From Chloroflexota bacterium (lineage in GTDB: Bacteria > Chloroflexota > Chloroflexia > Chloroflexales > Roseiflexaceae): DNA of 64,000 bases. Positions 48,922 to 58,241 of this stretch are shown piece by piece (position 1 is the first letter of the stretch; the number at the start of each line of letters is the position of its first letter). A program made the translations under genes and the position numbers. The stretch spans positions 52,978 to 116,977 of the forward strand of contig JAGWYG010000001.1 of assembly GCA_018969485.1 (NCBI GenBank). Reading direction: 5' to 3'. Below the pieces are notes generated by a model. It was not told where the DNA came from and ran no database searches. It saw only the letters and a list, made by a program, of their open reading frames with translations.

Positions 48922-49157
48922 GCCTCATTGCCGACGGCCGATCCGGTCTCCCAGGCGCTATGGAGATTGTCGTCGGTAATGCCTGCCAAGAGCGCATCAA
49001 GGGTGATCGCAGGCTCGCTCACAGAGATGATTAGAAGTTTGCCGTCGGCAAGGGAAATGTCGACGAGGGCATCAACCGCGATGCCCACTTCGTCAGCGAA
49101 TGCCTTCGGGATTCGGAGGGCCAAGCTATTGCCCCACTTCTGCACGCGCGCCTTCAT
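48912..49157 (-). CDS. mazE: MazE-type antitoxin
   Basis: About 81 residues from the ATG at 49157 (a GTG at 49163 is also in frame). MKARVQKWGNSLALRIPKAFADEVGI is the SpoVT/AbrB-type DNA-binding beta-hairpin of MazE, and the acidic tail with LDALLAG and AWE would bind MazF. GAGGTGGGT precedes the ATG. It is the first gene of the pair and should repress the operon. Confidence 0.85.
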   Translation of the reverse strand: MKARVQKWGNSLALRIPKAFADEVGIAVDALVDISLADGKLLIISVSEPAITLDALLAGITDDNLHSAWETGSAVGNEAWE

Positions 49158-49175
49158 ACCCACCTCGTTCGATAG

Positions 49176-49196
49176 TGTATCTACAAAGATGATACA
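49176..49196 (-). promoter_or_regulatory. Inverted repeat, candidate mazE operator
   Basis: TGTATC (49176-49181) and GATACA (49191-49196) form a perfect inverted repeat with a 9-bp spacer, 20 bp before mazE. This fits an autoregulatory operator of an AbrB-like MazE. The minus-strand promoter seems to lie inside it. Confidence 0.55.
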
Positions 49197-49270
49197 TTAT
49201 GAGGTGTGTGGTGTCAATGGTGGTTCGAGGCGAGACGTTCCAGGGTGTGACGGTGGTACGGCACCGGGCG

Positions 49271-49322
49271 GCCCAACTGCACGCGTCAGCCGCTCGCGTA
49301 GCGATAACGAAGCGAGTCGGCT
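49271..49322 (-). other. attC-like hairpin upstream of mazEF, cut by the IS
   Basis: Minus strand: an arm TAGCCGACTCGC, a loop, and GCGAGCGGCT...GTTGGGC (49277-49271). The arms AGCCGCTCGC and GCGAGTCGGCT match with one extra T. GTTGGGC is the same core as at the other side of mazEF. The missing left core would lie where the IS66 end starts (49329). Confidence 0.4.
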
Positions 49323-49328
49323 AGATGC

Positions 49329-50768
49329 GGGTACGTGTTCACACTTCTCCTGGCGGTCTGGTATACTCGGCACCATGACGCTGCGTGACGAACTTGCCAC
49401 CCTTCGCACTGAGAATGCTGCCCTCGCCGCACAGGTTGCGGTGCTGGAGCAGCAGCTCGCGGTGGCCCTCGCGCGCATCGCCGAGCTCGAACAGCAGCGC
49501 CACGACCCGCCGCCCTTCGTCAAGCCCAACAAGCCCAAACCCGACGAGCCCGAGCGTCCGCGCAAGAAGCGCGCTGCCCAGCATCATCGTGGGCGACGCG
49601 GTGAAACGCCCACCCGAACCGAGCCTCACGCCCTCGACCACTGCCCCGACTGCAACGACCCCCTGCGCGGCAGCAGTATCGACTATCGCCGCCACGTGGT
49701 TGAACTCCGCCCCCGCAGCCGGTTGAGGTCATCGAGCACCAGGTCATCACGCGCTGGTGCCCCGCCTGCCAGCGCCGGCACAGCACCAAGCTTGACCTGA
49801 CGGGGCAGGTCTTCGGTCAGGGTCGCATCGGCGTACGCATTGCTCGCCTGGTTGCCTTCTTGGCCCTGGTGCTGCGTGGGCCGGTGCGCCGCATCCAAGC
49901 TTACCTGCGCACCCTGCACCAGCTGACCATCAGCACGGGCGAAATCGTCGAACTGCTGCATCAGGTGCGGCGCACGCTCCAGGGCGAGGTCGATGCGCTC
50001 ACACAGCAAGCCCGCGCCAGTCCCATCCTGCACGGCGACGAGACGGGGTGGCGAGAGAACGGCCAGAATGGCTACATCTGGGCGTTCAGCACCCCCGGCG
50101 AGGACGCCGTACGCTACTGCGCAGATGACCCGAGCCGTGGGCAGCATGGTGTCCGGCGCATCCTGGGTGGGCAGTGCAAGGGCCACCTGGTGAGCGACTT
50201 CTACTGCGGCTACAACGGCTACGCCGGCACGCATCAGCGCTGCTGGATGCATCTGCTGCGCGACCTGCATGCGCTGGAGGAGGCACCGGTCCGTGATGCC
50301 GAGGTGCTCGGGTGGGCGAATGACGTGCGCGCGCTCTCCGATGATGCGCAGACGTGGCTGCAAGCGCATGCGCAGCCGACGGGCGAGGAGCGCGAGCAGC
50401 AGTACGTGGCGCTGACGGCGCGCACCCACAACCTGGGCTTGCAAGTTGCTCGTACCAAGGAGCACGCCTGCCAAGCGCGGTGCAAGCGCCTGCTGCGCCA
50501 CGAAGACGAACTGTTCCAGTTCGTGCTGGTGGCGGGCTTGAGCGCGGACACCAACCTGGCGGAGCGCAGTATTCGCCCGCTGGTGGTGATCCGCAAGATC
50601 AGCGGCGGCTCGCGCAGCCCTGAGGACACCAAGACCCGCATGGCGCTGGCCAGTCTGTTCGAGACCTGGCAAGCGCGCGGCCTCAACCCCTTCGACGAAT
50701 GTCTGCGGCTGCTCAGCCAAGCGGCTGCCGCTTACGATACCTTTACCCCAAGAGTGAACACGTACCCC
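49329..50768 (+). mobile_element. IS66-family insertion sequence (ISBst12-type)
   Basis: Ends are marked by inverted repeats: GGGTACGTGTTCAC at 49329-49342 and its complement at 50755-50768, and 17 of 18 positions match further in. Flanking 8-mers (CTAGATGC and CTGCCCGC) do not form a clean target duplication. Only a transposase gene is present, with no tnpA or tnpB, as in the ISBst12 subgroup. A promoter (TTCACA, 18 bp, TATACT at 49362-49367) lies just before the start; mRNA would begin almost at the ATG. Confidence 0.75.
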
Positions 50769-50906
50769 TGCCCGCGCATTTGCCAGAATGCGCGGAATCC
50801 GCGACAATGGCGGCGCGCCAGCGCTGCAGAAGCAGCCGGCACTGCGCGTCGTGATGGAGTGAGGGTGACGCCATGCAAGCGCCAGACGCGCGCCAGTCAC
50901 GGGTGA
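49375..50906 (+). pseudogene. tnpC: IS66-type transposase, frameshifted
   Basis: The first part (49375 to about 49710) has a coiled-coil leucine-zipper-like start (LRTENAALAAQVAVLEQQLAV), a basic linker and a zinc-finger CPDC-type motif. At a CCCCC run (49710-49714) the frame changes by -1; then follow VEVIEHQVITRWCPACQRR, DETGWRENGQNGYIWAFS, CWMHLLRDL and the DDE-domain end NLAERSIRPLVVIRKISGGSRS. Either a base was lost or a programmed frameshift at the C run makes the full protein. The reading frame runs past the IS right end and overlaps the dtxR start, so its last 45 codons are not real transposase. Confidence 0.75.
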
Positions 50907-51583
50907 CCGCCGCAGTCGAGGACTATCTCAGGGCGATCTATCTGGTCCAGCAGAAGCATGACTCGGTGACCACGTCGCTGGTCGCCGGGCAGCTAGGCGG
51001 CATCAAGCCGTCATCGGTCACCGGCATGATCAAGAGGCTCGCCCGCGACGGGCTGGTGACCCACACGCCGTATCATGGCGTCCGCCTCACCGGCGCCGGC
51101 GAGGCGATCGCCCTCGAAGTCATCCGCCATCACCGGCTCATCGAGCTCTATCTCGTCGAAGCGCTCGGCTATCGCTGGGATGAGGTGCATGACGATGCTG
51201 ACGCGCTGGAGCACGTGATCAGCGAGCGGCTCGAGGCGCGCATCGCCGCATTGCTCGAGCATCCGACCCACGATCCGCACGGTGATCCGATTCCGAGCCT
51301 GGACGGCGTCATGCCCGACATCAGCCAGCGCTCACTCGCTGATCTGCCGATCGGCAGCCAGCGTCAGATCGCCCGCGTCGGCGAGCAGCAGGCCGAGCGC
51401 CTGCGCTACCTCGCCGATCTCGGCCTGGTGCCGGGCGCCGACGTCGAAGTATGTGCCAGCGCACCGTTCGACGGCCCCGTCACCGTCATGGTTCGTGGGC
51501 AGTTGCACGCGCTCGATCGTCGCGTGGCGCGCATGATCTTCGTCACCGCCAGCGACCCGGCAGTCCGCGATCGCGTCGACTGA
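50873..51583 (+). CDS. DtxR/MntR-family metal-dependent regulator
   Basis: 236 residues. An N-terminal winged helix (SRVTAAVEDYLRAIYLVQQKHDSVTTSLVAGQLGGIKPSSVTGMIKRL) is followed by the dimer/metal domain with GLVTHTPYHGVRLTGAGEAIALEVIRHHRLIELYLVE and HDDADALEHVISERLEARI, and a C-terminal SH3-like FeoA domain. Such repressors control Fe or Mn uptake. GAGGGTGA 5 bases before the ATG is a good site. The IS66 lies directly upstream and may influence expression. Confidence 0.9.
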   Translation: MQAPDARQSRVTAAVEDYLRAIYLVQQKHDSVTTSLVAGQLGGIKPSSVTGMIKRLARDGLVTHTPYHGVRLTGAGEAIALEVIRHHRLIELYLVEALGYRWDEVHDDADALEHVISERLEARIAALLEHPTHDPHGDPIPSLDGVMPDISQRSLADLPIGSQRQIARVGEQQAERLRYLADLGLVPGADVEVCASAPFDGPVTVMVRGQLHALDRRVARMIFVTASDPAVRDRVD

Positions 51584-51630
51584 GCGGGCCGGCGTGTCAT
51601 CACCGATCCCGATGGCTCAAGGAGAGTGCA

Positions 51631-52491
51631 ATGTTGAAGCTCCGTCACGTGGTCGAGGATGGCGATCCCGAACTGATCGCCAGCGGGTTTGTCTTCACCG
51701 AAGGGCCAGTCTGGTTGCCTGAGGGCGCGCTAATCTTCTCGGACATTCCGGCAGCGCGGATCTATCGCTGGAGCGCCGCCGACGGCACCCGGGTCTGGCG
51801 CGAAGCGAGCGGCAATGCCAACGGCCTGACGCTCGATCCCGCCGGGCGCGTGGTGGCCTGCGAGCACGGCAACCGCCGCGTCTCGCGCACCGTAGCCGAT
51901 GGCGCGGTCGAGACCGTCGTGGACTCCTACGAGGGGCGGCGGCTGAACAGCCCGAACGATGTGGTGATCCGCTCCGATGGCGTGATCTATTTCACCGACC
52001 CGCCCTATGGCATTGAGCCGGCGCAGCAGGAGCAGCCGTGCAACGGCGTGTATCGCGTCGACCGCGACGGTGCTGTGGTGCGGGTCGCCGATGACTTCGA
52101 CCGGCCGAACGGCCTGGCATTCTCGCCCGACGAGCGCGTGCTCTACATCGATGATTCGCGTCGGCGCCACGTGCGCGCCTTCGACGTCGCCGCCGACGGA
52201 ACGCTGGCACATGGCCGGATCGTGTGCGACATGGATCATCCGCAGCCAGGGTCGCCTGATGGCATGAAGCTCGACCGCGACGGACATCTGTACGTCACGG
52301 GCGCGACGGGAGTATGGGTCTTCGAACCCGACGGCACGCTGCTGGGCGTGATCAGCACGCCGGAACGGCCGGCCAACTGTGCCTGGGGCGATGATGGCCA
52401 CTCGTTGTACATCACGGCCCGCACGTCGCTGTACCGCATCCGCACCCGGATCCCCGGCGTGCCGCCGGCGGCGCGGATCGGACAGGCGTGA
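51631..52491 (+). CDS. SMP-30/gluconolactonase-family protein
   Basis: 286 residues of six-bladed beta-propeller. FVFTEGPVWLPEGALIFSD (metal Glu), RLNSPNDVVIRSDGVIYFTDPPYG, DDFDRPNGLAFSPDERVLYIDDS and GSPDGMKLDRDGHLYVTG carry the usual metal and catalytic residues. It opens a lactone ring of a sugar acid. AAGGAGAG precedes the ATG. It follows dtxR but is not obviously linked. Confidence 0.88.
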   Translation: MLKLRHVVEDGDPELIASGFVFTEGPVWLPEGALIFSDIPAARIYRWSAADGTRVWREASGNANGLTLDPAGRVVACEHGNRRVSRTVADGAVETVVDSYEGRRLNSPNDVVIRSDGVIYFTDPPYGIEPAQQEQPCNGVYRVDRDGAVVRVADDFDRPNGLAFSPDERVLYIDDSRRRHVRAFDVAADGTLAHGRIVCDMDHPQPGSPDGMKLDRDGHLYVTGATGVWVFEPDGTLLGVISTPERPANCAWGDDGHSLYITARTSLYRIRTRIPGVPPAARIGQA

Positions 52492-52843
52492 CGCGCCGTG
52501 ATGGCGTCGTGCGCCAGCACCCGGCAGGCGCGCCGCCCGCGTCATCGGCATGGTGCCTGCGGGCATCCTGCGTGGCGGTGCCACGGCGCCGCGCCTGCCC
52601 GCCAGCGCTGGTGTGGCCAGGCGCGCGAGGCGTGGCCGCATACGCGCGCTGGTGGAATGAGCGGCGTGTGTGCGATCCGCGCCCGACCGCCAGCCGTGCG
52701 CGCCGTGGCATGCCCGCCGAACTGCGCGAGTGCCAGCCGGACGCAGTCCTATCCCGACGATCGTCGCACGTCGCGATGCGCTGTGGTAGCATGTGAATGG
52801 CCGATGCGCGCGCATCGACTGACGCAGAGGGGGAGAACACCGT
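52492..52843. other. Intergenic region before the fatty-acid cluster
   Basis: 350 bp with no gene. CTGTGGTAGCAT (52781-52792) is an extended -10-like motif about 50 bp before the next ATG. Nothing else was seen. Confidence 0.45.
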
Positions 52844-53386
52844 ATGGACGCACCGGGCCATCCCGATGACTATCTCGCTGCCGGGCTGATCGCGCGCCAT
52901 GGCGCGGCAGTCGCACAGGCGCCGGCCGCCGTGCACCAGCAGGCGCAATTCACTGTCGCGTACACCGTCGGCGACGGCGCGACCCACTGGTTTCGCATCG
53001 CCGACGGCCAGCTCCAACGCGCCGACGGCGCCCTGGAATATTGCGATATGCGGCTGCAGGTCGACGCCGACAGCTGGCATGCGGCGATGCGCGCCGACGA
53101 TACCGAGTGGTTCATCGATTACTACCTGCGCGGCAAGATCGGCATCGTCAAGAGCCTGCGTGGCCGGGTGACGCTCGAGCTCGGCCGGGCCGACGGCGGC
53201 GAATACCGCGCCGTCATCATCTTCGGCGAGTGTGCCGACCCAGAGCTGACAGTTCTCATGACCAACGAGGATTTCGCTGCGATGATGCGTGGCGATCTGA
53301 ATGGCAACATGGCATTCATGTCGGGCCGGCTGCGCTTCGAGGGGAGCCTGCCCCTGCTGCTGCAGCTCGGCGCGCTCAGCGATTAG
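52844..53386 (+). CDS. SCP2-like sterol/lipid-transfer domain protein
   Basis: 180 residues. QFTVAYTVGDGATHWFRIADGQLQRADG, DMRLQVDADSWHAAMRAD and DLNGNMAFMSGRLRFEGSLPLLLQL match SCP-2 domains that bind fatty acyl-CoA or sterols. It begins a run of acyl-CoA genes and may carry substrate between them. The end is 8 bp from the next start. Confidence 0.82.
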   Translation: MDAPGHPDDYLAAGLIARHGAAVAQAPAAVHQQAQFTVAYTVGDGATHWFRIADGQLQRADGALEYCDMRLQVDADSWHAAMRADDTEWFIDYYLRGKIGIVKSLRGRVTLELGRADGGEYRAVIIFGECADPELTVLMTNEDFAAMMRGDLNGNMAFMSGRLRFEGSLPLLLQLGALSD

Positions 53387-53394
53387 GACGCCAT

Positions 53395-54477
53395 ATGATC
53401 AGCTTCACTCCCAGCGACGAGCAGCAACTCGTCATCGATACCGTGCGCCGGTTCGCCAGCGAGCAACTGCGGCCCCTGGCGCATGACGCCGACGAGCTGC
53501 GCAGCACACCACCCGAGGTGTTGACGCGGGGCTGGGAGCTCGGCCTGTTCCACAGCGCCATCCCCGAGGCGCACGGTGGCATCGCCGACGCCCAGGCTGC
53601 CCTGACCGGCGCACTCGCGATCGAGGAGCTCGCCGCCGGTGATGCCGTGCTCGGCTGGCACGTGCTGCTCCCCGCGACCTTCGCTGTGCCGCTGGCGCAT
53701 GCCGGCAGCGCGGCGCAACGCGAGCGCTGGCTGGCCCCGCTGCTCGAGGGCGACTATACGCCATTGAGCGCCGCCCTGATCGAGCCGGCATGGGATTTCG
53801 ATCCGACCGCGCCGCGGACGGTCGCCATCGCCGACGGCGAGGAGTATGTGCTGGACGGCCTGAAAGGCTACGTCGCGCGGGCTGCCGACGCGGCCGCGCT
53901 GCTGGTCTACGCCCGGCTCGCCGACAGCCTCGCGGCCTTCGTCGTCCCGCGCGACAGCGCCGGCGTGACGGTGCTCGCCCGCGAGCAGCACATGGGCCTG
54001 CGTGCGCTGCCGACCTACCAGGTGCGGTTCGAGGGCGTGCGGCTCCCGGCCGATGCCCGCCTGCCGGGCGCGGTGGCACCGCTGCTCGACCGCTCGCGGG
54101 TTGCGCTGGCCGCCAGCGCCGTCGGCGTCGCGCGGGGCGCCTACGAGTACGCCCGTGCCTATGCCCTGCAGCGCGAGGCGTTCGGCCGACCGATCGCCCA
54201 GAACCAATCGATCGCCTTCATGCTCGCCGAGATGGCGATCGAGATCGACGCCACGCGACTGCTGGCCTGGGAAGCCGCCTGGCGCCTTGATCGCGGCCTG
54301 CCCGCCACGCGCGAGGCGGCGCTCGCCGCCCAGTATGCCGACGAAATGGTGCTGACCGTCACCGATCGCGCCGTGCAGATTCTCGGCGGCCATGGCTACA
54401 TCCGCGAGTATCCCGTCGAGCGCTGGCTGCGCGAGGCGCGCGGCTTCCCGACGTTCCTCGGTCTGGCGATCGTCTGA
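53395..54477 (+). CDS. Acyl-CoA dehydrogenase 1
   Basis: 360 residues. SFTPSDEQQLVIDTVRRFASEQLRP is a typical acyl-CoA dehydrogenase N-terminus; the C-terminal domain has REAFGRPIAQNQSIAFMLAEMAIEIDATRL and the FAD motif AVQILGGHGYIREYPVERWLREAR. It introduces the C2-C3 double bond in beta-oxidation, using FAD and ETF. It is somewhat shorter than typical (380). A second, longer paralogue follows. Confidence 0.92.
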   Translation: MISFTPSDEQQLVIDTVRRFASEQLRPLAHDADELRSTPPEVLTRGWELGLFHSAIPEAHGGIADAQAALTGALAIEELAAGDAVLGWHVLLPATFAVPLAHAGSAAQRERWLAPLLEGDYTPLSAALIEPAWDFDPTAPRTVAIADGEEYVLDGLKGYVARAADAAALLVYARLADSLAAFVVPRDSAGVTVLAREQHMGLRALPTYQVRFEGVRLPADARLPGAVAPLLDRSRVALAASAVGVARGAYEYARAYALQREAFGRPIAQNQSIAFMLAEMAIEIDATRLLAWEAAWRLDRGLPATREAALAAQYADEMVLTVTDRAVQILGGHGYIREYPVERWLREARGFPTFLGLAIV

Positions 54478-54497
54478 GTGATGACCGGAGTGCGATC

Positions 54498-55754
54498 ATG
54501 ATCGATTTCGAGATGCCCACCCCGGTGAGCCGCCAGGTGCAGTTCATCGGCATGCTGGGTGAACAGGTGATGCGACCGCGGGCGCGCTACTATGACGATC
54601 ACGAGGGTGAGCGGCCAGCCGAATACACCTCCCTGATCTGGCAGACGGTCCGCGCGCAGGGTGGCCGCAACTTCTCTGCCGACAGCAGCGAGCGCCTCGA
54701 CCGCGATGGCCGGCCGCGGCCGCGCATCGGGTACCTGATGCTGGCGCACATGGTCGAGGCGCTGTCGTGGGGCGACGCCGGCATGTACCTCGCGACGCCG
54801 GGTGCCGGCCTCGGCGGTGCAGCCGTCGATGCCACCGGCACGCCCGAGCAGAAGGAGCGCTTCCTCAAGCGCTTCGGCGAAGGTGATCCCAAGTGGTCGG
54901 CGATGGCGATGACCGAGCCGCACGCCGGTTCGGATACCGCCGCCATCCGGACGCGGGCGCGGCTCTCGGATGATGGCCGCGAGTGGATCCTGGACGGCGA
55001 GAAGATCTTCGTCACCAGCGGCGCGATGGCCGCCCGCGATTCGGCCGGCTTCGTCGTGGTGTGGGCGACGCTCGACCCGGGCGCCGGGCGTGCGGCGATC
55101 AAGCCGTTCGTCGTCGAAGCGGGGACGGACGGCATGCTCGTCACGAAGCTCGAGCACAAGCATGGCATCCGTGCCTCCGATACCGCGGCGATCGTCTTCC
55201 AGAACTGCCGTATCCCGCGCGAGAACCTGCTCGGCAGCGAGGAGATCGGCGACGGTCGCGGCAGCACCGGCAAGGGCTTTGCCGGCGCGATGCGTACTTT
55301 TGATGCCACCCGGCCGCTGGTCGCGGCTTCGGCGATCGGCATCGCCCGCGCCTCGCTCGAGTTCACCATCGCGTACCTGCAGCAGCGCGGCGTGGCGATC
55401 CGCTACGATGTTCCGCTCCACCGCCAGACGGCGATCGAGCGCGACCTGCGGCAGATGGAGGCACAGCATCGCGCCGCGTGGCTGCTGGTGCTGCGCGCCG
55501 TCACGGCGATGGACGCCGGCCGCGACAATGCCCTCGAGGCGTCGATGTCCAAGGTCAAGGCCGGCCAGGTGGCGACGTTCATCGCACAGAAGGCGGTGGA
55601 ACTGCTTGGCCCGGAGGGGTATTCGTGCACGCTGCTGCTCGAGAAGTGGATGCGTGATGCGCGCATCAACGACATCTACGAGGGGACCGGGCAGATCAAC
55701 CGCCTGATCGTCGCACGCCGCCTGCTGGGGTACAGCAGCCGCGAGTTGCGTTGA
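54498..55754 (+). CDS. Acyl-CoA dehydrogenase 2
   Basis: 418 residues. It contains AMAMTEPHAGSDTAAIRTRARLSDDGREWILDGEKIFVTSGAMA (FAD-binding), HKHGIRASDTAAIVFQNCRIPRENLLG, and GPEGYSCTLLLEKWMRDARINDIYEGTGQI. Compared with the first paralogue the N-terminus is longer. Differing chain-length specificities are likely, but the sequence does not tell. Confidence 0.92.
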   Translation: MIDFEMPTPVSRQVQFIGMLGEQVMRPRARYYDDHEGERPAEYTSLIWQTVRAQGGRNFSADSSERLDRDGRPRPRIGYLMLAHMVEALSWGDAGMYLATPGAGLGGAAVDATGTPEQKERFLKRFGEGDPKWSAMAMTEPHAGSDTAAIRTRARLSDDGREWILDGEKIFVTSGAMAARDSAGFVVVWATLDPGAGRAAIKPFVVEAGTDGMLVTKLEHKHGIRASDTAAIVFQNCRIPRENLLGSEEIGDGRGSTGKGFAGAMRTFDATRPLVAASAIGIARASLEFTIAYLQQRGVAIRYDVPLHRQTAIERDLRQMEAQHRAAWLLVLRAVTAMDAGRDNALEASMSKVKAGQVATFIAQKAVELLGPEGYSCTLLLEKWMRDARINDIYEGTGQINRLIVARRLLGYSSRELR

Positions 55755-55787
55755 GCCCGACGGCGGCCTGCAGCACAGGAGGTGCAG

Positions 55788-58208
55788 ATGACGCGGATTC
55801 AGAAGGTGGCGGTGATCGGCGCCGGCACGATGGGTGGTGGAATCGCGGCGTTATGCGCCAACGCCGGCTTGCAGGTGGCGCTGCTCGACGTGGCGCCGGA
55901 GCAGTTGAACGACGAGGAGCGCGCCCGCGGGGCGTCGCTCGACGATCGGGCGGTGCGTAACCGGATCGTCGCGGCGGGCCTGGCGCGCCTCAAGGCGGCG
56001 CGCCCGGCGGCGCTCGCGGTGCCCGAGCGCGCCGAGGCGATCACCGTCGGCAATCTGGTCGACGACATGGCGCTGGTCGCGGCGGCCGACTGGATCATCG
56101 AGGTGATCGTCGAGCGCCTCGATGCCAAACGTGCGCTGATGGAGCGCATCGATGCCGTCCGCCACCCCGGAAGCATCGTCTCGTCGAATACCAGCGGCAT
56201 CCCGATCGCCGATATCGCCGCCGGCCGGTCGGACTCCTTCCGTGCCCACTTCATGGGCACACACTTCTTCAATCCGCCGCGCTATCTCTACCTGCTCGAG
56301 GTCATTCCGACCGCCGACACCGCCCCCGCAGCACTGGCCGCGATGGTGCAGTTCGCCGACGAGCGCCTCGGCAAGGGCGTGGTCATCGCACGGGATCGGC
56401 CGAACTTCATCGGCAACCGTATCTTTAACTATGCCGGGCAGGTCACGGTGCACTATGCCCTGGCCCACGGCTACAGCGTCGAAGAGGTCGACGCGCTGAC
56501 CGGCGAGTTGATCGGCAACCCGCGGACGGCCACCTTCCGCCTGATCGATCTCGTCGGGCTCGATGTGATGCAGCATGTGACCCAGAATGTCTATGAGGCA
56601 GCCCCCGACGACGAGGAGCGCGAGCTGTTCCGCGTGCCGGCGCCGCTCGCGACGATGCTGCAGCGTGGCTGGCTGGGCAACAAGGCCGGCGTCGGTTTCT
56701 ATCGCGAGGTCCGTGGCGCCGCCGGTCGCGAGTTCTGGCCGCTCGACCTGACGACGCTCGAACATGTGGCGCCGCGCAAGCCACGCTTCGACCTGGTGAC
56801 CCGGGCGCGTCGCATCGACGTGCTGCGCGATCGCCTGCGCTTCATCGTCGATCGTGCCGATGACGACCGCGCCGCGGCGTTGCTGGCCGAGACGCTGCTG
56901 CGCACGGTGGCGTACGCCGCACGCCGCGTCCCGGAGATCGCCGACCGGCTGATCGACGTCGACAACGCGATGCGCTGGGGCTTCAACCAGCAGCTTGGGC
57001 CGTTCGAGGTGTGGGACGCGATCGGCGTGGCGCACGGGGCCGAGTTGATGCGCCGCCGCGGCATCGCCGTGGCGGGCTGGGTCGAGGCGATGCTCGCCGC
57101 CGGCGTGAGCAGCTTCTATCAGCGCGAGCATGGCCGGGTGACCGGCGTGTACGATCCGCTGACGGCGCAGGTGGTGCCCTACGCGCCGCCCGCCGGCATG
57201 ATCGTGCTCGACGATCTGCGCGGGGCCGGTGCCGAGCTGGCGCGCAACCCGAGCGCCAGCATCCTCGATCTCGGCGACGGCGTGCTGTGCCTCGAGTTTC
57301 ACGCCAAGGTGAATGCGATCGATCCGCTGATCGACGAGATGGGGCGCACGGCGCTGCGCATGCTCGCCGACGACCGCTGGGTCGCGCTGGTGATCGGCAA
57401 TCAGGGCAGCGACTTCTCGGCCGGCGTGAATCTGGCGGTGGCGGCGATGAGCGTGGCGCAGGGCAAGATCGATGAGGTACGGCAGGCCGGGCGTGCGACC
57501 CAGCAGTTGTTCCAGGCCATCCGCCTCAGCCCGAAACCGGTCGTCGCCGCGCCACATGGCCGCGTGCTGGGCGGGGGCGTCGAGATCTGCCTGGCGGCAG
57601 CGCGGCGCGTCGCCGCCGCCGAGAGCTACATGGGCCTGGTCGAACTGGGCGTCGGCCTGATTCCCGGATGGGGCGGGTGCAAGGAGTTTGTCAGGCGGCA
57701 TGTCTCGCCACACGCGCGGCTGGCTGGCATCGATCCATTGCCGGCGCTGCAGCGCGTATTCGAGACGATCGCGCTGGCGAAGGTCAGCGAGAGCGCCGAG
57801 CAGGCGCGCGCGCTGGGGTATCTGGCCGAGGACGACCGCATCGTGATGAATCGCGCCCGGCTCATCGCCGAGGCCAAACGCGAGGCGCTGGCGCTGGTGG
57901 CCGCCGGCTACGTCGCGCCGCCCGCCGATGGCGAGCCGGTCTACGCGATCGGGCGACGCGGCATCGCCGCGCTGCGCATCGGCATCCATGCGATGCGCAC
58001 CGGTGGCTACATCAGCGACTACGACGTGCGTCTGGCGACCGAACTGGCCACAGTGCTGTGTGGCGGCGATCTCAGCGTCGGGCAGTGGGTCAGCGAGCAA
58101 TACCTGCTCGATCTCGAGTTTGCCGCGACGGCGCGCCTGATCACCGAGCCCAGGACCCAGGCGCGCATCATGGCGATCCTGCAGGATGGCAAGCCGTTGC
58201 GGAATTGA
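55788..58208 (+). CDS. fadN: FadN-type 3-hydroxyacyl-CoA dehydrogenase/enoyl-CoA hydratase
   Basis: 806 residues. The N-terminal NAD-binding domain (GAGTMGGGIAALCANAG, residues 9-25) with HFMGTHFFNPPRYLYLLEVIPT, two C-terminal dehydrogenase helices (GWLGNKAGVGFYRE), then a crotonase-fold hydratase (LGDGVLCLEFHAKVNAID, APHGRVLGGGVEICLAA, GVGLIPGWGGCKE) in FadN order (dehydrogenase first). AGGAGG 5 bases upstream of the ATG at 55788. It does hydration and dehydrogenation in beta-oxidation. Confidence 0.93.
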   Translation: MTRIQKVAVIGAGTMGGGIAALCANAGLQVALLDVAPEQLNDEERARGASLDDRAVRNRIVAAGLARLKAARPAALAVPERAEAITVGNLVDDMALVAAADWIIEVIVERLDAKRALMERIDAVRHPGSIVSSNTSGIPIADIAAGRSDSFRAHFMGTHFFNPPRYLYLLEVIPTADTAPAALAAMVQFADERLGKGVVIARDRPNFIGNRIFNYAGQVTVHYALAHGYSVEEVDALTGELIGNPRTATFRLIDLVGLDVMQHVTQNVYEAAPDDEERELFRVPAPLATMLQRGWLGNKAGVGFYREVRGAAGREFWPLDLTTLEHVAPRKPRFDLVTRARRIDVLRDRLRFIVDRADDDRAAALLAETLLRTVAYAARRVPEIADRLIDVDNAMRWGFNQQLGPFEVWDAIGVAHGAELMRRRGIAVAGWVEAMLAAGVSSFYQREHGRVTGVYDPLTAQVVPYAPPAGMIVLDDLRGAGAELARNPSASILDLGDGVLCLEFHAKVNAIDPLIDEMGRTALRMLADDRWVALVIGNQGSDFSAGVNLAVAAMSVAQGKIDEVRQAGRATQQLFQAIRLSPKPVVAAPHGRVLGGGVEICLAAARRVAAAESYMGLVELGVGLIPGWGGCKEFVRRHVSPHARLAGIDPLPALQRVFETIALAKVSESAEQARALGYLAEDDRIVMNRARLIAEAKREALALVAAGYVAPPADGEPVYAIGRRGIAALRIGIHAMRTGGYISDYDVRLATELATVLCGGDLSVGQWVSEQYLLDLEFAATARLITEPRTQARIMAILQDGKPLRN

Positions 58209-58241
58209 TGATTCGCGCCACCGGTGCGATGGAGGAAGCAT

